64,000 nt of DNA from Saprospiraceae bacterium (GCA_016711125.1 JADJTQ010000002.1:186001-250000), one strand, 5' to 3'; positions 19,357 to 29,458 are shown, numbered from the stretch's first letter. Numbers and translations are program-made. Notes: generated by a model from the letters alone, not told the origin.

Positions 19357-20103
19357 ATGAAATTAACACTAAAGATCTGGAGACAAAAAAACACCAATAG
19401 TCATGGCAAATTCGAAAACTATCAAATTACTGCTGACACACATATGTCTTTTCTTGAGATGCTTGACGTACTCAATCAGGATCTGATAGAACAGGGAAAA
19501 GACCCTGTGGCTTTTGAACACGACTGCCGGGAAGGCATCTGTGGTGCCTGTGGTGTTGTTATTGATGGCAGACCTCACGGTGTATTAAAAGGGACCACCA
19601 CCTGCCAACTACATATGCGTTTCTTCAAAGATGGAGATACGATCACCATCGAACCCTGGCGTGCTTCCGCATTTCCGGTTATCAAAGACCTGGTGGTAGA
19701 CCGTAGTGCTTTTGACCGGATTATTCAAGCCGGAGGATATGTCTCAGTAAACACCGGACAAGCTCAGGATGGAAATGCAATACCAATCGAAAGAGATACG
19801 GCTGCAAAGGCTTTTGATGCGGCTGCATGCATTGGATGCGGTGCTTGTGTTGCTGCTTGCCCAAATGCATCGGCGATGCTTTTTGTATCTGCCAAAGTCT
19901 CACATCTATTTCATTTGCCTCAGGGGAAAGTGGAAGATGAAAGCCGGGTAATGAGTATGGTAACTCAGATGGATAAAGAAGGCTTTGGCAATTGCTCTAA
20001 TGTCTATGCGTGCGAGGCCGAATGTCCCAAAGAAATCTCTGTGGAGAATATCGCTCTGATGAATCGGAGATTTATTAAATCATCTTTGACATCCAATAAG
20101 TAA
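19357..20103 (+). CDS. sdhB: Succinate dehydrogenase/fumarate reductase iron-sulfur subunit
   Basis: Carries electrons from FAD to the quinone site through three iron-sulfur clusters. The 248-residue protein has the [2Fe-2S] ligands in CREGICGACGVV plus a later Cys, the [4Fe-4S] motif CIGCGACVAACPNAS, and the last cluster set in CSNVYACEAECPKEI. All ligands expected for the family are present and length is normal. It follows sdhA by 36 nt and ends the operon. A 12-bp perfect palindrome (20121-20132) lies just after it, between convergent genes, and lacks a U tract, so it is not an obvious terminator. Confidence 0.95.
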   Translation: MKLTLKIWRQKNTNSHGKFENYQITADTHMSFLEMLDVLNQDLIEQGKDPVAFEHDCREGICGACGVVIDGRPHGVLKGTTTCQLHMRFFKDGDTITIEPWRASAFPVIKDLVVDRSAFDRIIQAGGYVSVNTGQAQDGNAIPIERDTAAKAFDAAACIGCGACVAACPNASAMLFVSAKVSHLFHLPQGKVEDESRVMSMVTQMDKEGFGNCSNVYACEAECPKEISVENIALMNRRFIKSSLTSNK

Positions 20104-20159
20104 ACAGAATTTCTGGACTATATCAGCTGATATTAAAGCAGCTCAACCATGGATGCTTA

Positions 20160-21146
20160 TCAAATAGCTCCGACACTTTCCTTGTAGAGTAGTGCGGTTA
20201 TCACCTGACCAACTGCCCTGAGGGTATTTCGGTCTATCACATCCATATCGTCATCATGCGTGTGATGATATGCACCAAATGACCTACCCGTATGATTTAT
20301 AATGTCAATCATCGGCAAGCCAGCCAACTGATTGACAAATAAATGGTCATCTACAATTTGGTTGATCCTGGTATCAGTAAAGTAGTGACCATAGCCCATC
20401 GACTTAGCAAGGTTCCACACCTTTTCCACGACACCATTGGCATAAGTGACTGAAATTCCTTCTTTAGGAAAAGTGGCACCCTTTGAACCGACCATGTCTA
20501 ACAATATGCCATACTGGGGCCGGTTGTTGGCATGGAGATTTCTAGCCCAATATTGCGAACCAAGACACCAGGTATCACTTTGTCCATCATTATCTCCGTG
20601 ATCCTCCGCATCAAAAAAGACCAAATCTACACCTAAGTCCGGTGGACTATTTTGGATAGTCCGGGCAATTTCAAGTAATACTCCAACCCCGCTTGCTCCA
20701 TCGTCTGCTCCCAAAATAGGTCTTTTTTTAAGCTCGTCATCGGGATCCTTTTCGGCAATGTGCCTCGAATCCCAGTGTGCTGCCAGTAGTATTCGATGAG
20801 CATGCCCGGGGTTGATTTTTGCAATAATATTGGTTGCCGGAAAAGATTCACCGGTATATAGATCGGCCTTAAATTTTTGCTCACTAACCTCAGTACCAAA
20901 TTGGTTTAGTTTGCTGATTATCCAGTTTTTACACGCCTCATGACCTGCGCCACCAAGGTTTCGTGGCCCAAATTCAACCTGAGTCCGAACATAGGCCAAA
21001 GCGCTGTCACGGTCAAAAGAAGGTACCGTGACCGATTTAGGCATTTCAGTAGTTACATCACTGCCAGAGCTATTAGGCTTATCAGATCGACAAGATGCAA
21101 CGAAGAAGATTACCAGAATTAATCCCCAAATATTTAATTGATTCAT
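20160..21146 (-). CDS. M28-family lipoprotein, type II glutaminyl cyclase-like
   Basis: A 328-residue predicted lipoprotein (hydrophobic segment then VASC at residue 19) with a zinc-peptidase fold. Zinc ligands expected for the M28 fold are visible: AAHWDSRH, then ILGADDGASGVG, then VFFDAEDHG, a late Asp region and HTHDD near the C-terminus. The block from GADDGASGVGVLLEIA to CLGSQYWA is what I recall of Bacteroidota type II glutaminyl cyclases, such as that of Porphyromonas, which form N-terminal pyroglutamate on exported proteins. An aminopeptidase role remains possible. It follows cysS by 13 nt at the end of the long minus-strand series. Confidence 0.82.
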   Translation of the reverse strand: MNQLNIWGLILVIFFVASCRSDKPNSSGSDVTTEMPKSVTVPSFDRDSALAYVRTQVEFGPRNLGGAGHEACKNWIISKLNQFGTEVSEQKFKADLYTGESFPATNIIAKINPGHAHRILLAAHWDSRHIAEKDPDDELKKRPILGADDGASGVGVLLEIARTIQNSPPDLGVDLVFFDAEDHGDNDGQSDTWCLGSQYWARNLHANNRPQYGILLDMVGSKGATFPKEGISVTYANGVVEKVWNLAKSMGYGHYFTDTRINQIVDDHLFVNQLAGLPMIDIINHTGRSFGAYHHTHDDDMDVIDRNTLRAVGQVITALLYKESVGAI

Positions 21147-21159
21147 AAGTTATTTTATG

Positions 21160-22655
21160 CTATGATTTGGTCCATGAGGTACCTTCCTTGCCATCTTTAA
21201 GCTGAATCGATAACAAGGTTAATGTGTCTCTGATTTTGTCAGCAGTATTCCAATCTTTGTTTGTGCGCGCATCCTTACGCAATTCAATGATCAGATCCAT
21301 CAGACCTCCGACAATCTGATGGTCCTGCTCACTATTATCATCTTGAAGACCAAGCACTTCTTTGATAAAGTCAGGGAAGAAATCCTTGAGACGACGATAG
21401 GTCTCCGGGCTCAGCTCTTTTGGATCGAGTTGTTTGCCACTCAAGGCATTGATTTTGCTTGTGAGTTCAAATAATTTAGCCAGTGCTTTTGGAGTATTAA
21501 AATCATCGCACATATCATCGGTGACACCTCCGATTAGATTGATGATTTCCTGATCGAGTGTACTTGGTTTGTCCTGATTTAAAGGCTGAATAACATCAAT
21601 CGTTTTTAAGGCTTCCATCAGACGTTTGTATCCTTTTTCTGCAGCTAACAAGGCATCGTCAGTGAGGTCCAAGGTACTACGATAATGAGCCTGGAGCATA
21701 AAAAAGCGAACCACCATTGGAGAAAAACCTTTGCTAAAATGTTTACTATCGCCAGAAAACAATTGTTGGGGATTGACGGAATTGTCCTCGCTTTTTGACA
21801 TTTTACGGCCATTGAGCAGCAGCATGTTAGTGTGGAGCCAGTAGTTTGCAGGGGATTGACCACAAGCTCCCACATTCTGCGCAATTTCATTTTCATGATG
21901 GGGAAATTTCAGATCGGAACCGCCACCATGGATGTCAAAATGTTGACCCAGATACTTGGTGCTCATTGCTGAGCACTCCAGGTGCCAACCTGGAAATCCC
22001 ACTGACCAGGGCGAAGGCCATCGCATCAGGTGACTTGGATCGGCTTTGATCCACAAGGCAAAGTCGCTGGGATGTCTTTTTCGGACTGTCCTTTCAAATC
22101 ATCGCGAGATTCCTGGATAAGATCGTCAACGATCCTTCCGGAAAGTATGCCATATACATGGTCTTGTTCAATGTACTTTGGGGTGTCAAAATATACAGAT
22201 CCGTTTTCCATATAAGCCAGCCCCCGGTCTAAAATGGCTTGGATCATTTCGATCTGTTCAATGATGTGGCCAGTTGCCCTGGGTTCGATATCAGGGGGCA
22301 ATAGATTAAATGTATTCATCATCGCTTGAAAGCCATTGGCATATCGCTGTACCACTTCCATAGGTTCTACTTGATCCAATCGTGCTTTTTTCGATATTTT
22401 GTCTTCCGCACCCACGTCGACATCTCCCTCCAGATGGCCTACATCCGTAATATTCCTGACGTATCTTACCTTAAAACCCAAATGCTTTAAAAACCGGTAG
22501 ATGATATCAAAACTGGTAAAAGTGCGGCAATTGCCCAGATGCACATCACTGTACACTGTCGGGCCACAAACATACATTCCTACCTTACCTGCATGGATAG
22601 GTTGAAATGCCTCACGTTGCCTTGTCAAGCTATTGTATACATACAGTTGATGCAT
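21160..22655 (-). CDS. cysS: Cysteinyl-tRNA synthetase, one-base frameshift
   Basis: Charges tRNA-Cys with cysteine. The first frame begins at ATG 22655 and has the class I HIGH-like PTVYSDVHLGN and the zinc Cys in MYVCGPTVY. It ends in nonsense after GQSEK. The second frame has GWHLECSAMSTKYLG, the zinc pair FDIHGGGSDLKFPHHENE and the KMSKS loop GRKMSKSEDN. Adding one A on the coding strand (plus-strand T run 22077-22081) restores RHPSDFALWIKAD, a typical segment, and gives 498 residues. The gene is essential in nearly all bacteria, which supports a sequencing error. It sits 8 nt after the endonuclease-family gene. Confidence 0.95.
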
Positions 22656-22663
22656 GGGATTGT

Positions 22664-23680
22664 TTAGTCTTTGATTTTTAATAAACTGAGTACGGGGAAA
22701 TGGTCAGATATCGCTGTCTTCAATATATGATGATCCAACGCCTCAAAAGAATCATCGGCAAAAAATATAATCTATTTTCAAACCCGGAAGAGCTCCGGCA
22801 TAAGTGCTTCCAATACCCAGGCCTTTTCGTTTAAACTGATCATTGAGTCGATTGCTAAATTGCTGATAGGTATAGGAGAAAGGTGTATCGTTAAAATCCC
22901 CCGCGAGGATGATCGGTTGTTTTACCTGTTGCATGTCTTTTAAGATCGCTTGTACTTGTTCTTTTCTAATCATGCTATTGCGCCGATAATTTGAAACCAT
23001 ACGGCGGATGTTGGTCAGTGCCTTCGCCCGGTTGGAATTGATATCTTCTAAAACTGTCTCTGCTTCACGGGTCACCTGATTGCTTTTCAAATGGAGGTTA
23101 TACACCCTCATTTTCTGACCATTCCGGATGATATCGATCCACACACATCCGTTTACTGATTGATCAAACTGAATATTTCCTGCCCCTGAATAGGATACCT
23201 GCTGAGAATGGATTTTCCTTTATAAAAATAATGGTGATCCAGGTCAGTGATTACTTTTAGCGATGCAATATGATTTTCGGTAATTTCCTGTAAGCAAATG
23301 AAATCTAACTGGTGCTTACCTTTGATCTGTTTGAGAAATTCATTTAGATGATCACTCTCATTATAACTTTGACTGTTAAAACTGCATATCCCTAATTGCT
23401 CAGGATCTTTTTCCCGATCAAAATGAAATCCCAAAAATCGGGTAGTTTGCCCCATTCCTAAGATCAAACAAATGAGAGACAAAAAATACCATTTACGGCG
23501 AAGGGATACCCAAAAAACTAAAAAGACAAAATTGAGTAAAAGTAGCCAAGGCATAAATAGACCGATTGCCTGGGGAATAGAATTGACTCCAGGATCAATG
23601 TATGAAGCCAGGTAGCCCACGATGGTGAGTGCTACAATTGTTCCATTGAGCCAAAGTAATAGTTGCAAAAACCACTTCAT
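22664..23680 (-). CDS. Endonuclease/exonuclease/phosphatase family membrane protein, two one-base frameshifts
   Basis: The N-terminus has three hydrophobic helices (about residues 1-85), then an EEP domain with FDREKDPEQLGICSFNSQSYN, the metal Glu in ICLQEI, and VYNLHLKSNQ, GDFNDTP and a final SDHFPV. This domain hydrolyses phosphodiesters; the substrate is not known. Two indels interrupt it: one base missing near 23150-23160 (repaired by CAGGTA for CAGTA), and one extra base in the T6 run on the coding strand (plus strand A run near 22759-22764). With both corrected it reads to a TAA at 22664 and has 338 residues. Its ATG overlaps the end of the upstream rhomboid gene by 4 nt. Confidence 0.85.
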
Positions 23681-24594
23681 CGGGAACTTGCATTATTGAG
23701 AAACTCTCTTTCTTCATGCGTAAGGCTGCCGTAACCTTCCTTTTTGATCTTTTCTAAAATCATATCTACCCGCTCCTGAATCTCAACGTCACTGTACACT
23801 TTGGGTTCTGATTCTTTATAGCTCTTCTTCACTACCAATTTAGCTTCCTTAGCAGTGGTCACCGGTATTTTCTCACCTTTGAAAAATTGTACAATTTTGT
23901 CTAAAATGTTGTTGACTCCTTCAGACCAGTCATTGCCAGATCTCAATTGATTGACGAAAAGCCACCCCATGACCACACCGCCAAGATGAGCAAAATGCCC
24001 ACCGGTATTGGAGTCTCCAGCTACAGCAAAAAAATCAAGCAGCACCAGAGTCAACACCACATATTTTAATCGAACATCCCCGAGCAAAATTAAGCGCATG
24101 ATATAGTCAGGTGCAATCATGCCTGAAGTGACAACAATGGCCATCACTCCTGCAGAAGCACCAAGGGCGTATCCGGTCTGTCCATTCATATAGGGGAGAA
24201 GTTGTGCACTTAGCCAAAAGACAAAACATCCAACCATACCACCCAGGAGGTAGATCGGAAATACCTTTCGGTCGCCCAATAAATCACCAACAATGCGGCC
24301 AAACCAATATAAAAAGAGCATGTTCCACAGTAAGTGCCAAAAACTCTCGTGCAAAAATATACTGGTTACAAACACCCAAGGGTGGGTGAGATTATGCATG
24401 ATATCACTAGATACCGAAAAAAAGTGCACAATGCCATGGTACAAAGGTGGAATCTCCCCAGCATTGCCAAGGTAAAACATCAATCGGATCAGATTGATAG
24501 CAACAAATACTGAGACATTGATGATCACCAACCGGGTCACCACATTGCCAAAAGAAAATTCTCGACGTATATCGGTCAATATTGATTGCAACAT
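23677..24594 (-). CDS. Rhomboid-family intramembrane serine protease with C-terminal tail
   Basis: A 305-residue inner-membrane protease that cuts proteins within or near the membrane. Six helices carry the rhomboid hallmarks: HESFWHLLWNMLFLYWFG (helix 2), the catalytic Ser in GASAGVMA (helix 4) and the catalytic His in HFAHLGGVVMG (helix 6). About 85 residues of soluble, charged tail follow, ending THEEREFLNN, as in many Bacteroidota rhomboids. It begins one nt after the stop of the preceding rhomboid gene and overlaps the next gene by ATGA. Two adjacent, diverged rhomboids suggest old duplication or different substrates. Confidence 0.9.
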   Translation of the reverse strand: MLQSILTDIRREFSFGNVVTRLVIINVSVFVAINLIRLMFYLGNAGEIPPLYHGIVHFFSVSSDIMHNLTHPWVFVTSIFLHESFWHLLWNMLFLYWFGRIVGDLLGDRKVFPIYLLGGMVGCFVFWLSAQLLPYMNGQTGYALGASAGVMAIVVTSGMIAPDYIMRLILLGDVRLKYVVLTLVLLDFFAVAGDSNTGGHFAHLGGVVMGWLFVNQLRSGNDWSEGVNNILDKIVQFFKGEKIPVTTAKEAKLVVKKSYKESEPKVYSDVEIQERVDMILEKIKKEGYGSLTHEEREFLNNASSR

Positions 24595-25218
24595 TTATCT
24601 AAATCCTGATTTTCGCCAGTATAATATAGTTAGTGCCCCGAAAATGGCCCCTCCGAGATGGGCAAAATGAGCAACTCCAGGGTTTGAATTGCTAATGCCA
24701 AAATACAGCTCAAGTGCGGCATATATCAACACAAAATACTTTGCTTTGATCGGAATCGGTGGAATCAGGAGCATTATCCGGCTATTGGGAAATAACATGC
24801 CGTATCCGGCAAGTAGTCCAAACACTGCACCGGATGCTCCAACCATGCGATAGGGCGATGCCAGAAAGTTTTGATATTGGTCGGGGGACAATCCTGATAT
24901 CTCGAGATACCATACAAAAAGATAAAGTGCCAGAGCTCCAAAGCCCGAAATAAAATAGAAAATGAGAAAACGCTTTGGCCCCATATAGGATTCCAGGGCA
25001 GTGCCAAACATATACAAGGCAAACATGTTGAAAAACAGGTGTTGAAAATTGCCATGCATAAACATGTGGGTGACGATCTGCCAAGGTCGGAAAAAATCAG
25101 AGGCAGGATAATACATTGCCAAAGCAGGTGCCAAATTAGGCATCAATACATTGGTCACCATATACAGAAGCCCGTTTATGATTAATAACTGTTTTACGAC
25201 ATCGGTGATTTGAAACAT
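24595..25218 (-). CDS. Rhomboid-family intramembrane serine protease
   Basis: A 207-residue six-helix rhomboid with no tail. The expected motifs are present: MHGNFQHLFFNMFALYMFG (helix 2), the catalytic Ser in GASGAVFGLLAGYG (helix 4) and the His in HFAHLGGAIFG (helix 6). The start ATG overlaps the mutL stop in TAATG, and the next rhomboid gene starts at the following base, so the set is translated as one operon. It shares the overall pattern with the neighbouring rhomboid but is otherwise diverged. Substrates cannot be inferred. Confidence 0.92.
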   Translation of the reverse strand: MFQITDVVKQLLIINGLLYMVTNVLMPNLAPALAMYYPASDFFRPWQIVTHMFMHGNFQHLFFNMFALYMFGTALESYMGPKRFLIFYFISGFGALALYLFVWYLEISGLSPDQYQNFLASPYRMVGASGAVFGLLAGYGMLFPNSRIMLLIPPIPIKAKYFVLIYAALELYFGISNSNPGVAHFAHLGGAIFGALTILYWRKSGFR

Positions 25219-26990
25219 TATTGATTAAACTTGCTTTCTAATTGATCTAGTTCAAAGGTTATAAAACATTTTTTACCAAACGCACTTTTGAATGGCACTT
25301 CACATGCAAAAAGTTGGTCGATCAAAGACTTCATTTCGGTCACACTCATGATTTTGCCTTTTTTCAAGCTGGAACTCCTGGCCATCAATGCGGCTAATTT
25401 TTTTTCTTCACTCCAATCTAAATCCACATTCATCCTGAATTGTTGTAAAAGTTCGTGAAAGAGGCTTTCCTCGGCACCTAAATTCGACAAATGAGCGGGG
25501 ATTCCGTGCAAAATGAAAGCATCCTTGCCAAAACCTTCTATTTCAAACCCAATCTTTTGTAGGTAAGGTAACAGGCTCTCCAGAAGAACAGCTTCGTGAG
25601 TCGGAAAATTTAAAGTCTTTGGGAAAATCAACTTTTGAGTGCTGGATGGTTTTTCACGGATCTGGTTGAGGTATTGTTCATACAAAATGCGTTCATGAGC
25701 ATTTTGTTGGTCAATTAGAAGAAAGCCAGATTTGATTTGACTGAGAATATAACTCTGATGAATTTGCACCGGTGCTTTGCGGTCTTCATTACCGTCTTCG
25801 AAATTGACCAACTGCGTTAAGGTACTTTTACTCGGGGCAGCTGCAGTTTTCTCCAGCCCTTGGTAGAGTTGTTCCCAACTGTCCATGACCGGTGGTTTCG
25901 AAAAGCTGGAAGGAATCAACATTTTGCCGGACACCGGGTTTGCAGATGATCCCGACGCAGAAAAAGCGGGGCTCTGCTCAAAATCAATGGATGGAGCAAT
26001 ATTATACTGACTGAGCGCGTATCTCACTGCCGACCTGATGATGTTGTAGGTCAGCGTCTCATCTTCAAATTTGACTTCTTGTTTGGTTGGATGCACATTG
26101 ATATCAATCCGCTCCGGATCCATACTGATGGAAAGTAGGTAGAACGGAAAGGTACCCGGACTTATCAGATTGTCGTATGCGAGTAAGACGGCATGATTCA
26201 GATATGCATTTTTGATAAAACGCTCATTCAACAGGAAAAACTGCTCTCCACGGCTCTTCTTTGCGGCATCAGGTTTGCCCACAAAGCCCGTGATTTTGCA
26301 CAAATCGGTTTCTTCTTCAATCGGCACCAGCTTATCATTGATAGCTTTACCAAAAAGATTGACTAACCGCTTTCTTAAGGTGCTGGGAGGCAAATGATAG
26401 GTCTCCGCACCATTGTGAAAGGCTTCGAAGTAAATTTCAGGATGTGCAATAACGATTCGTTGAAATTCATCCAATATGTGTCGAAACTCTACTGTATTTG
26501 ATTTCAGGAATTTGCGCCTGGCCGGAATATTGTAAAAAAGATTTTTCACCTGAAAATTGGTGCCTGCACTGGTTTCACAAATTTCCTGCTTGACTACATT
26601 AGATCCTTCGATAATAAGATGGGTACCCACTTCCTGATCGTGCTGTCGTGTCTTGAGATCTACTTGAGCTATGGCTGCAATCGAGGCGAGAGCTTCACCC
26701 CGGAATCCCAAAGTCTTGATGGCAAATAGATCTTCTGCTTTGCTAATTTTTGAGGTAGAATGTCGTTCGAAACTCATCCTGGCGTCAGTTGGGCTCATGC
26801 CGGCTCCGTTGTCAATCACCTGGATCGATTGCTTGCCCGCATCCTTAACGACCAATTTAATGTGAGTCGCTCCTGCATCAATGGCATTCTCCATCAGTTC
26901 CTTTACTACAGATGCGGGGCGTTGCACTACCTCACCAGCAGCAATCTGATTAGCAATAGAGTCGGGAAGAAGCTGAATGATATCAGCCAT
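25218..26990 (-). CDS. mutL: DNA mismatch repair protein MutL
   Basis: MutL links mismatch recognition by MutS to strand removal. The 590-residue protein has the GHKL ATPase motifs in order: IAAGEVVQRPASVVKELMENAIDAG (start of the fold), DNGAGM, RHSTSKI and GFRGEALASIAAI. The C-terminal dimerisation region (about 395-590) contains DQQNAHERILYEQYL and a late ACEVPFKSAFGKKC, in which the cysteine lies close to where endonuclease MutL proteins bind zinc. It is complete, with start at MADIIQLLPDSIA. It begins 6 nt after the small membrane protein gene and overlaps the rhomboid gene by one nt. Confidence 0.96.
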   Translation of the reverse strand: MADIIQLLPDSIANQIAAGEVVQRPASVVKELMENAIDAGATHIKLVVKDAGKQSIQVIDNGAGMSPTDARMSFERHSTSKISKAEDLFAIKTLGFRGEALASIAAIAQVDLKTRQHDQEVGTHLIIEGSNVVKQEICETSAGTNFQVKNLFYNIPARRKFLKSNTVEFRHILDEFQRIVIAHPEIYFEAFHNGAETYHLPPSTLRKRLVNLFGKAINDKLVPIEEETDLCKITGFVGKPDAAKKSRGEQFFLLNERFIKNAYLNHAVLLAYDNLISPGTFPFYLLSISMDPERIDINVHPTKQEVKFEDETLTYNIIRSAVRYALSQYNIAPSIDFEQSPAFSASGSSANPVSGKMLIPSSFSKPPVMDSWEQLYQGLEKTAAAPSKSTLTQLVNFEDGNEDRKAPVQIHQSYILSQIKSGFLLIDQQNAHERILYEQYLNQIREKPSSTQKLIFPKTLNFPTHEAVLLESLLPYLQKIGFEIEGFGKDAFILHGIPAHLSNLGAEESLFHELLQQFRMNVDLDWSEEKKLAALMARSSSLKKGKIMSVTEMKSLIDQLFACEVPFKSAFGKKCFITFELDQLESKFNQ

Positions 26991-26996
26991 ATTAGA

Positions 26997-27320
26997 TTAT
27001 CCTTCGATTTGTTGTATAAACCGGGGCAAATATACAGTAAGTAACAGATAAGCCAGGCCAAAGAGTGCAACTAAGATCACCAATAATAATATGTTTGAGC
27101 GCTTCGTAATACTAGAACGATATGACTGAGATGATTGAGATGATCCCCGATTTTGAAAATTGCGGGATATCCGTGATTTTATAAGCTCCGTGTCACCAGA
27201 TCCTTCACCCTTGGCATTTTTGATAATCTCTTCAATCCTTTCTTTTTGGGGATCATAGTACCTGGGCACATACTTAAATTGCTGATGTTTTGGTGCCTTG
27301 AAAAAACTAAAAAGAGCCAT
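26997..27320 (-). CDS. Small single-pass membrane protein
   Basis: A 107-residue protein. The first 75 residues are polar and basic (HQQFKYVPRYYDPQKERIEEI, followed by a Ser/Arg-rich linker), then one C-terminal helix (LLLVILVALFGLAYLLLTVYL). Proteins of this shape recur beside mutL in Bacteroidota and in some databases carry the misleading name riboflavin synthase subunit beta; there is no lumazine or riboflavin synthase motif here. It heads the minus-strand series leading into mutL, 6 nt upstream of it. Function unknown. Topology suggests a cytoplasmic N-terminus, by inference from the basic flank. Confidence 0.7.
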   Translation of the reverse strand: MALFSFFKAPKHQQFKYVPRYYDPQKERIEEIIKNAKGEGSGDTELIKSRISRNFQNRGSSQSSQSYRSSITKRSNILLLVILVALFGLAYLLLTVYLPRFIQQIEG

Positions 27321-27429
27321 TTAGAGATTCCTTGAAAAGTTTAAAAATAAGAATGTTCCCGTAAGTCCGTTAGTTTATGCGGTTTATTGCTTTGTTATTG
27401 ATTGAACATGATAGCAACTTAAGTTGTTC

Positions 27430-27461
27430 CTTGCTAAGGTGCATTTTTCAAAGTAACTTTG
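27430..27461 (+). promoter_or_regulatory. Bacteroidota-type promoter for the amidophosphoribosyltransferase-like gene
   Basis: CTTG at 27430-27433, a 20-nt spacer and TAACTTTG at 27454-27461 fit the two boxes with one mismatch. Transcription would start near 27467, only about 17 nt before the ATT proposed as start codon. Confidence 0.6.
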
Positions 27462-27483
27462 CAGCACATTTCAATCTTCTTCC

Positions 27484-29379
27484 ATTAGTGATCAAATTAA
27501 ACATGAGTGTGGTATCACGCTCATTCGCTTGCTTCAACCTTTAGAATATTTTGAGCAAAAGTATGGTTCGCCGCTATATGGATTGCAAAAAATGCAACTC
27601 ATACTGCAGAAGATGCGCAATCGGGGTCAGGATGGCGCAGGCATTGTAACTATCAAACTGGATCCTAAGCCAGGCACGCGATATATTAGCCGGAAACGCA
27701 ATAATAGCTCACAATCGTTACGAGATTTATTTAATGAAGTATCTCAATATTTTAAGGATGTGAGCCCAGAGCAGTTGCATGATGCTGAGTGGATGAAAGA
27801 CAATAAACCGTTCACCGGTGAATTGTTGCTTGGACATTTGCGATATGGCACCCACGGAGCAAATAGCATAGAAACTTGCCATCCTTTTTTGAGGCAGAAC
27901 AATTGGATCAATCGTAATCTCGTATTGGCCGGCAATTTTAATTTGACGAATGTGGATGAACTCTTTGAGGAGTTGCTGGATCTTGGCCAGTACCCCAAAG
28001 AAGTTTCCGACACGGTGACGGTCCTCGAAAAGATCGGTCATTTTTTGGATGATGAAGTACAACGACTTTTCACCTGGTTTAAACTTGATGGTTATAGCAA
28101 CCGGGAAATAAATGCACTGATCGAAGAGCACCTCGATATTCAACGTCTGCTCTCCCGCGCGTCGAAAAAATTTGATGGTGGATATGTCATGGGCGGTTTG
28201 ATAGGACATGGAGATGCATTCATGTTGAGAGATCCAAATGGTATTCGGCCAGCTTTTTACTATCACGACGACGAAATACTGGTAGCCGCATCAGAGAGAC
28301 CCGCCATTCAAACGGCCTTCAAGGTGAGATTGAAATATGTCAAAGAGCTACAACCTGGGCACGCTCTGATAATCAAAAAAGATGGTCGGGTAAGTGAGCA
28401 ATCTTTTACCGAGAGACAGGAGTATAAAGCATGTTCATTTGAGCGCATTTATTTCAGCAGAGGCACCGATAAGGATATCTATCTCGAGCGTAAGAGTCTG
28501 GGTGAACAACTCACTGATCAGGTGCTCAAGGCAATTGACTACGATTTTGCTAATACCGTGTTTTCATATGTGCCTAATACGGCAGAGACCGCTTTTTTTG
28601 GTTTGATGGAAGGGGTAGAAAAGAGACTCAACGACATCAAGAAAGAAAAAATCATCGCCCTCGGGAAGGATTCAAATCCACAGGCCATCGAGGACATATT
28701 GTCGATCAAAGCTAGATTTGAAAAAATCGTTGTAAAGGATGCCAAGATGCGCACCTTCATTGCAGACACTGAAGAAAGAGGCGAAATGGTATCGCATGTT
28801 TACGATGTTACTTACGGCATTGTGCGCAATAATATTGATACCTTGGTTTTGGTTGACGACAGTATTGTGAGAGGCACCACACTTCGCGATAGCATAATCA
28901 CTATGGTTGATCGATTACACCCTCGCCGCATCGTATTTGTTTCTTCCGCTCCACAGATTAGATATCCTGACTGCTATGGTATCGATATGTCAGTGATGGG
29001 TAATTTTATCGCTTTTGAAGCCATGGTTGCTCTGATCAAACAACACGGCAAACAGCATATGCTTGATGAAGTATACGAGCTTTGCAAACGGGAACTTCAA
29101 AAAGAAGGTGACAAATTTGATAATAAAGTGAAGGCTCTTTATGATCAATTTAGCTATGAAGAGGTCTCACAAAAGATCTCCGAGATTCTGACCCCAGCTT
29201 CCATTGATGCAGAAGTAAAAATCATTTTCCAGACATTGGATGGCTTGAGAGTTGCTGTGCCCAATCATCGCGGAGACTGGTATTTTAGCGGAGACTACCC
29301 CACTCCAGGTGGTCAAAAAGTGGTCAATAAGGCCTTTATCAACTTTATGGAAAAGAAGCTGGTAAGAGCTTACTCCTAA
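27484..29379 (+). CDS. Amidophosphoribosyltransferase-like protein (class II glutamine amidotransferase plus PRTase), apparent ATT start
   Basis: A PurF-like protein of about 630 residues, longer than standard PurF and typical of a second Bacteroidota family. The N-terminal amidotransferase domain includes RNRGQDGAGI, HLRYGTHGANS and DPNGIRPA; the C-terminal phosphoribosyltransferase domain has the PRPP loop LVDDSIVRGTT. It could make phosphoribosylamine or use another acceptor. Family proteins start with a short propeptide ending HECGI, whose Cys becomes the N-terminal nucleophile. Here those residues are encoded (SDQIKHECGITLIRLL) but the first codon is ATT at 27484. No ATG, GTG or TTG lies in frame between the upstream stop at 27454 and 27528; the TTG at 27529 would delete the nucleophile. 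Confidence 0.88.
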   Translation: MSDQIKHECGITLIRLLQPLEYFEQKYGSPLYGLQKMQLILQKMRNRGQDGAGIVTIKLDPKPGTRYISRKRNNSSQSLRDLFNEVSQYFKDVSPEQLHDAEWMKDNKPFTGELLLGHLRYGTHGANSIETCHPFLRQNNWINRNLVLAGNFNLTNVDELFEELLDLGQYPKEVSDTVTVLEKIGHFLDDEVQRLFTWFKLDGYSNREINALIEEHLDIQRLLSRASKKFDGGYVMGGLIGHGDAFMLRDPNGIRPAFYYHDDEILVAASERPAIQTAFKVRLKYVKELQPGHALIIKKDGRVSEQSFTERQEYKACSFERIYFSRGTDKDIYLERKSLGEQLTDQVLKAIDYDFANTVFSYVPNTAETAFFGLMEGVEKRLNDIKKEKIIALGKDSNPQAIEDILSIKARFEKIVVKDAKMRTFIADTEERGEMVSHVYDVTYGIVRNNIDTLVLVDDSIVRGTTLRDSIITMVDRLHPRRIVFVSSAPQIRYPDCYGIDMSVMGNFIAFEAMVALIKQHGKQHMLDEVYELCKRELQKEGDKFDNKVKALYDQFSYEEVSQKISEILTPASIDAEVKIIFQTLDGLRVAVPNHRGDWYFSGDYPTPGGQKVVNKAFINFMEKKLVRAYS

Positions 29380-29458
29380 AAAAATTGCATGATATACCTC
29401 TTTGATACCAACCATTTGGCTACGTAAACCCTTGTTATACATTGGAAAATACAATGCA

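Noticed and set aside
20121..20132. 12-bp perfect palindrome TATCAGCTGATA after sdhB
   Set aside because: Lies between convergent genes without a U tract or a second copy; too little to call a terminator or operator.
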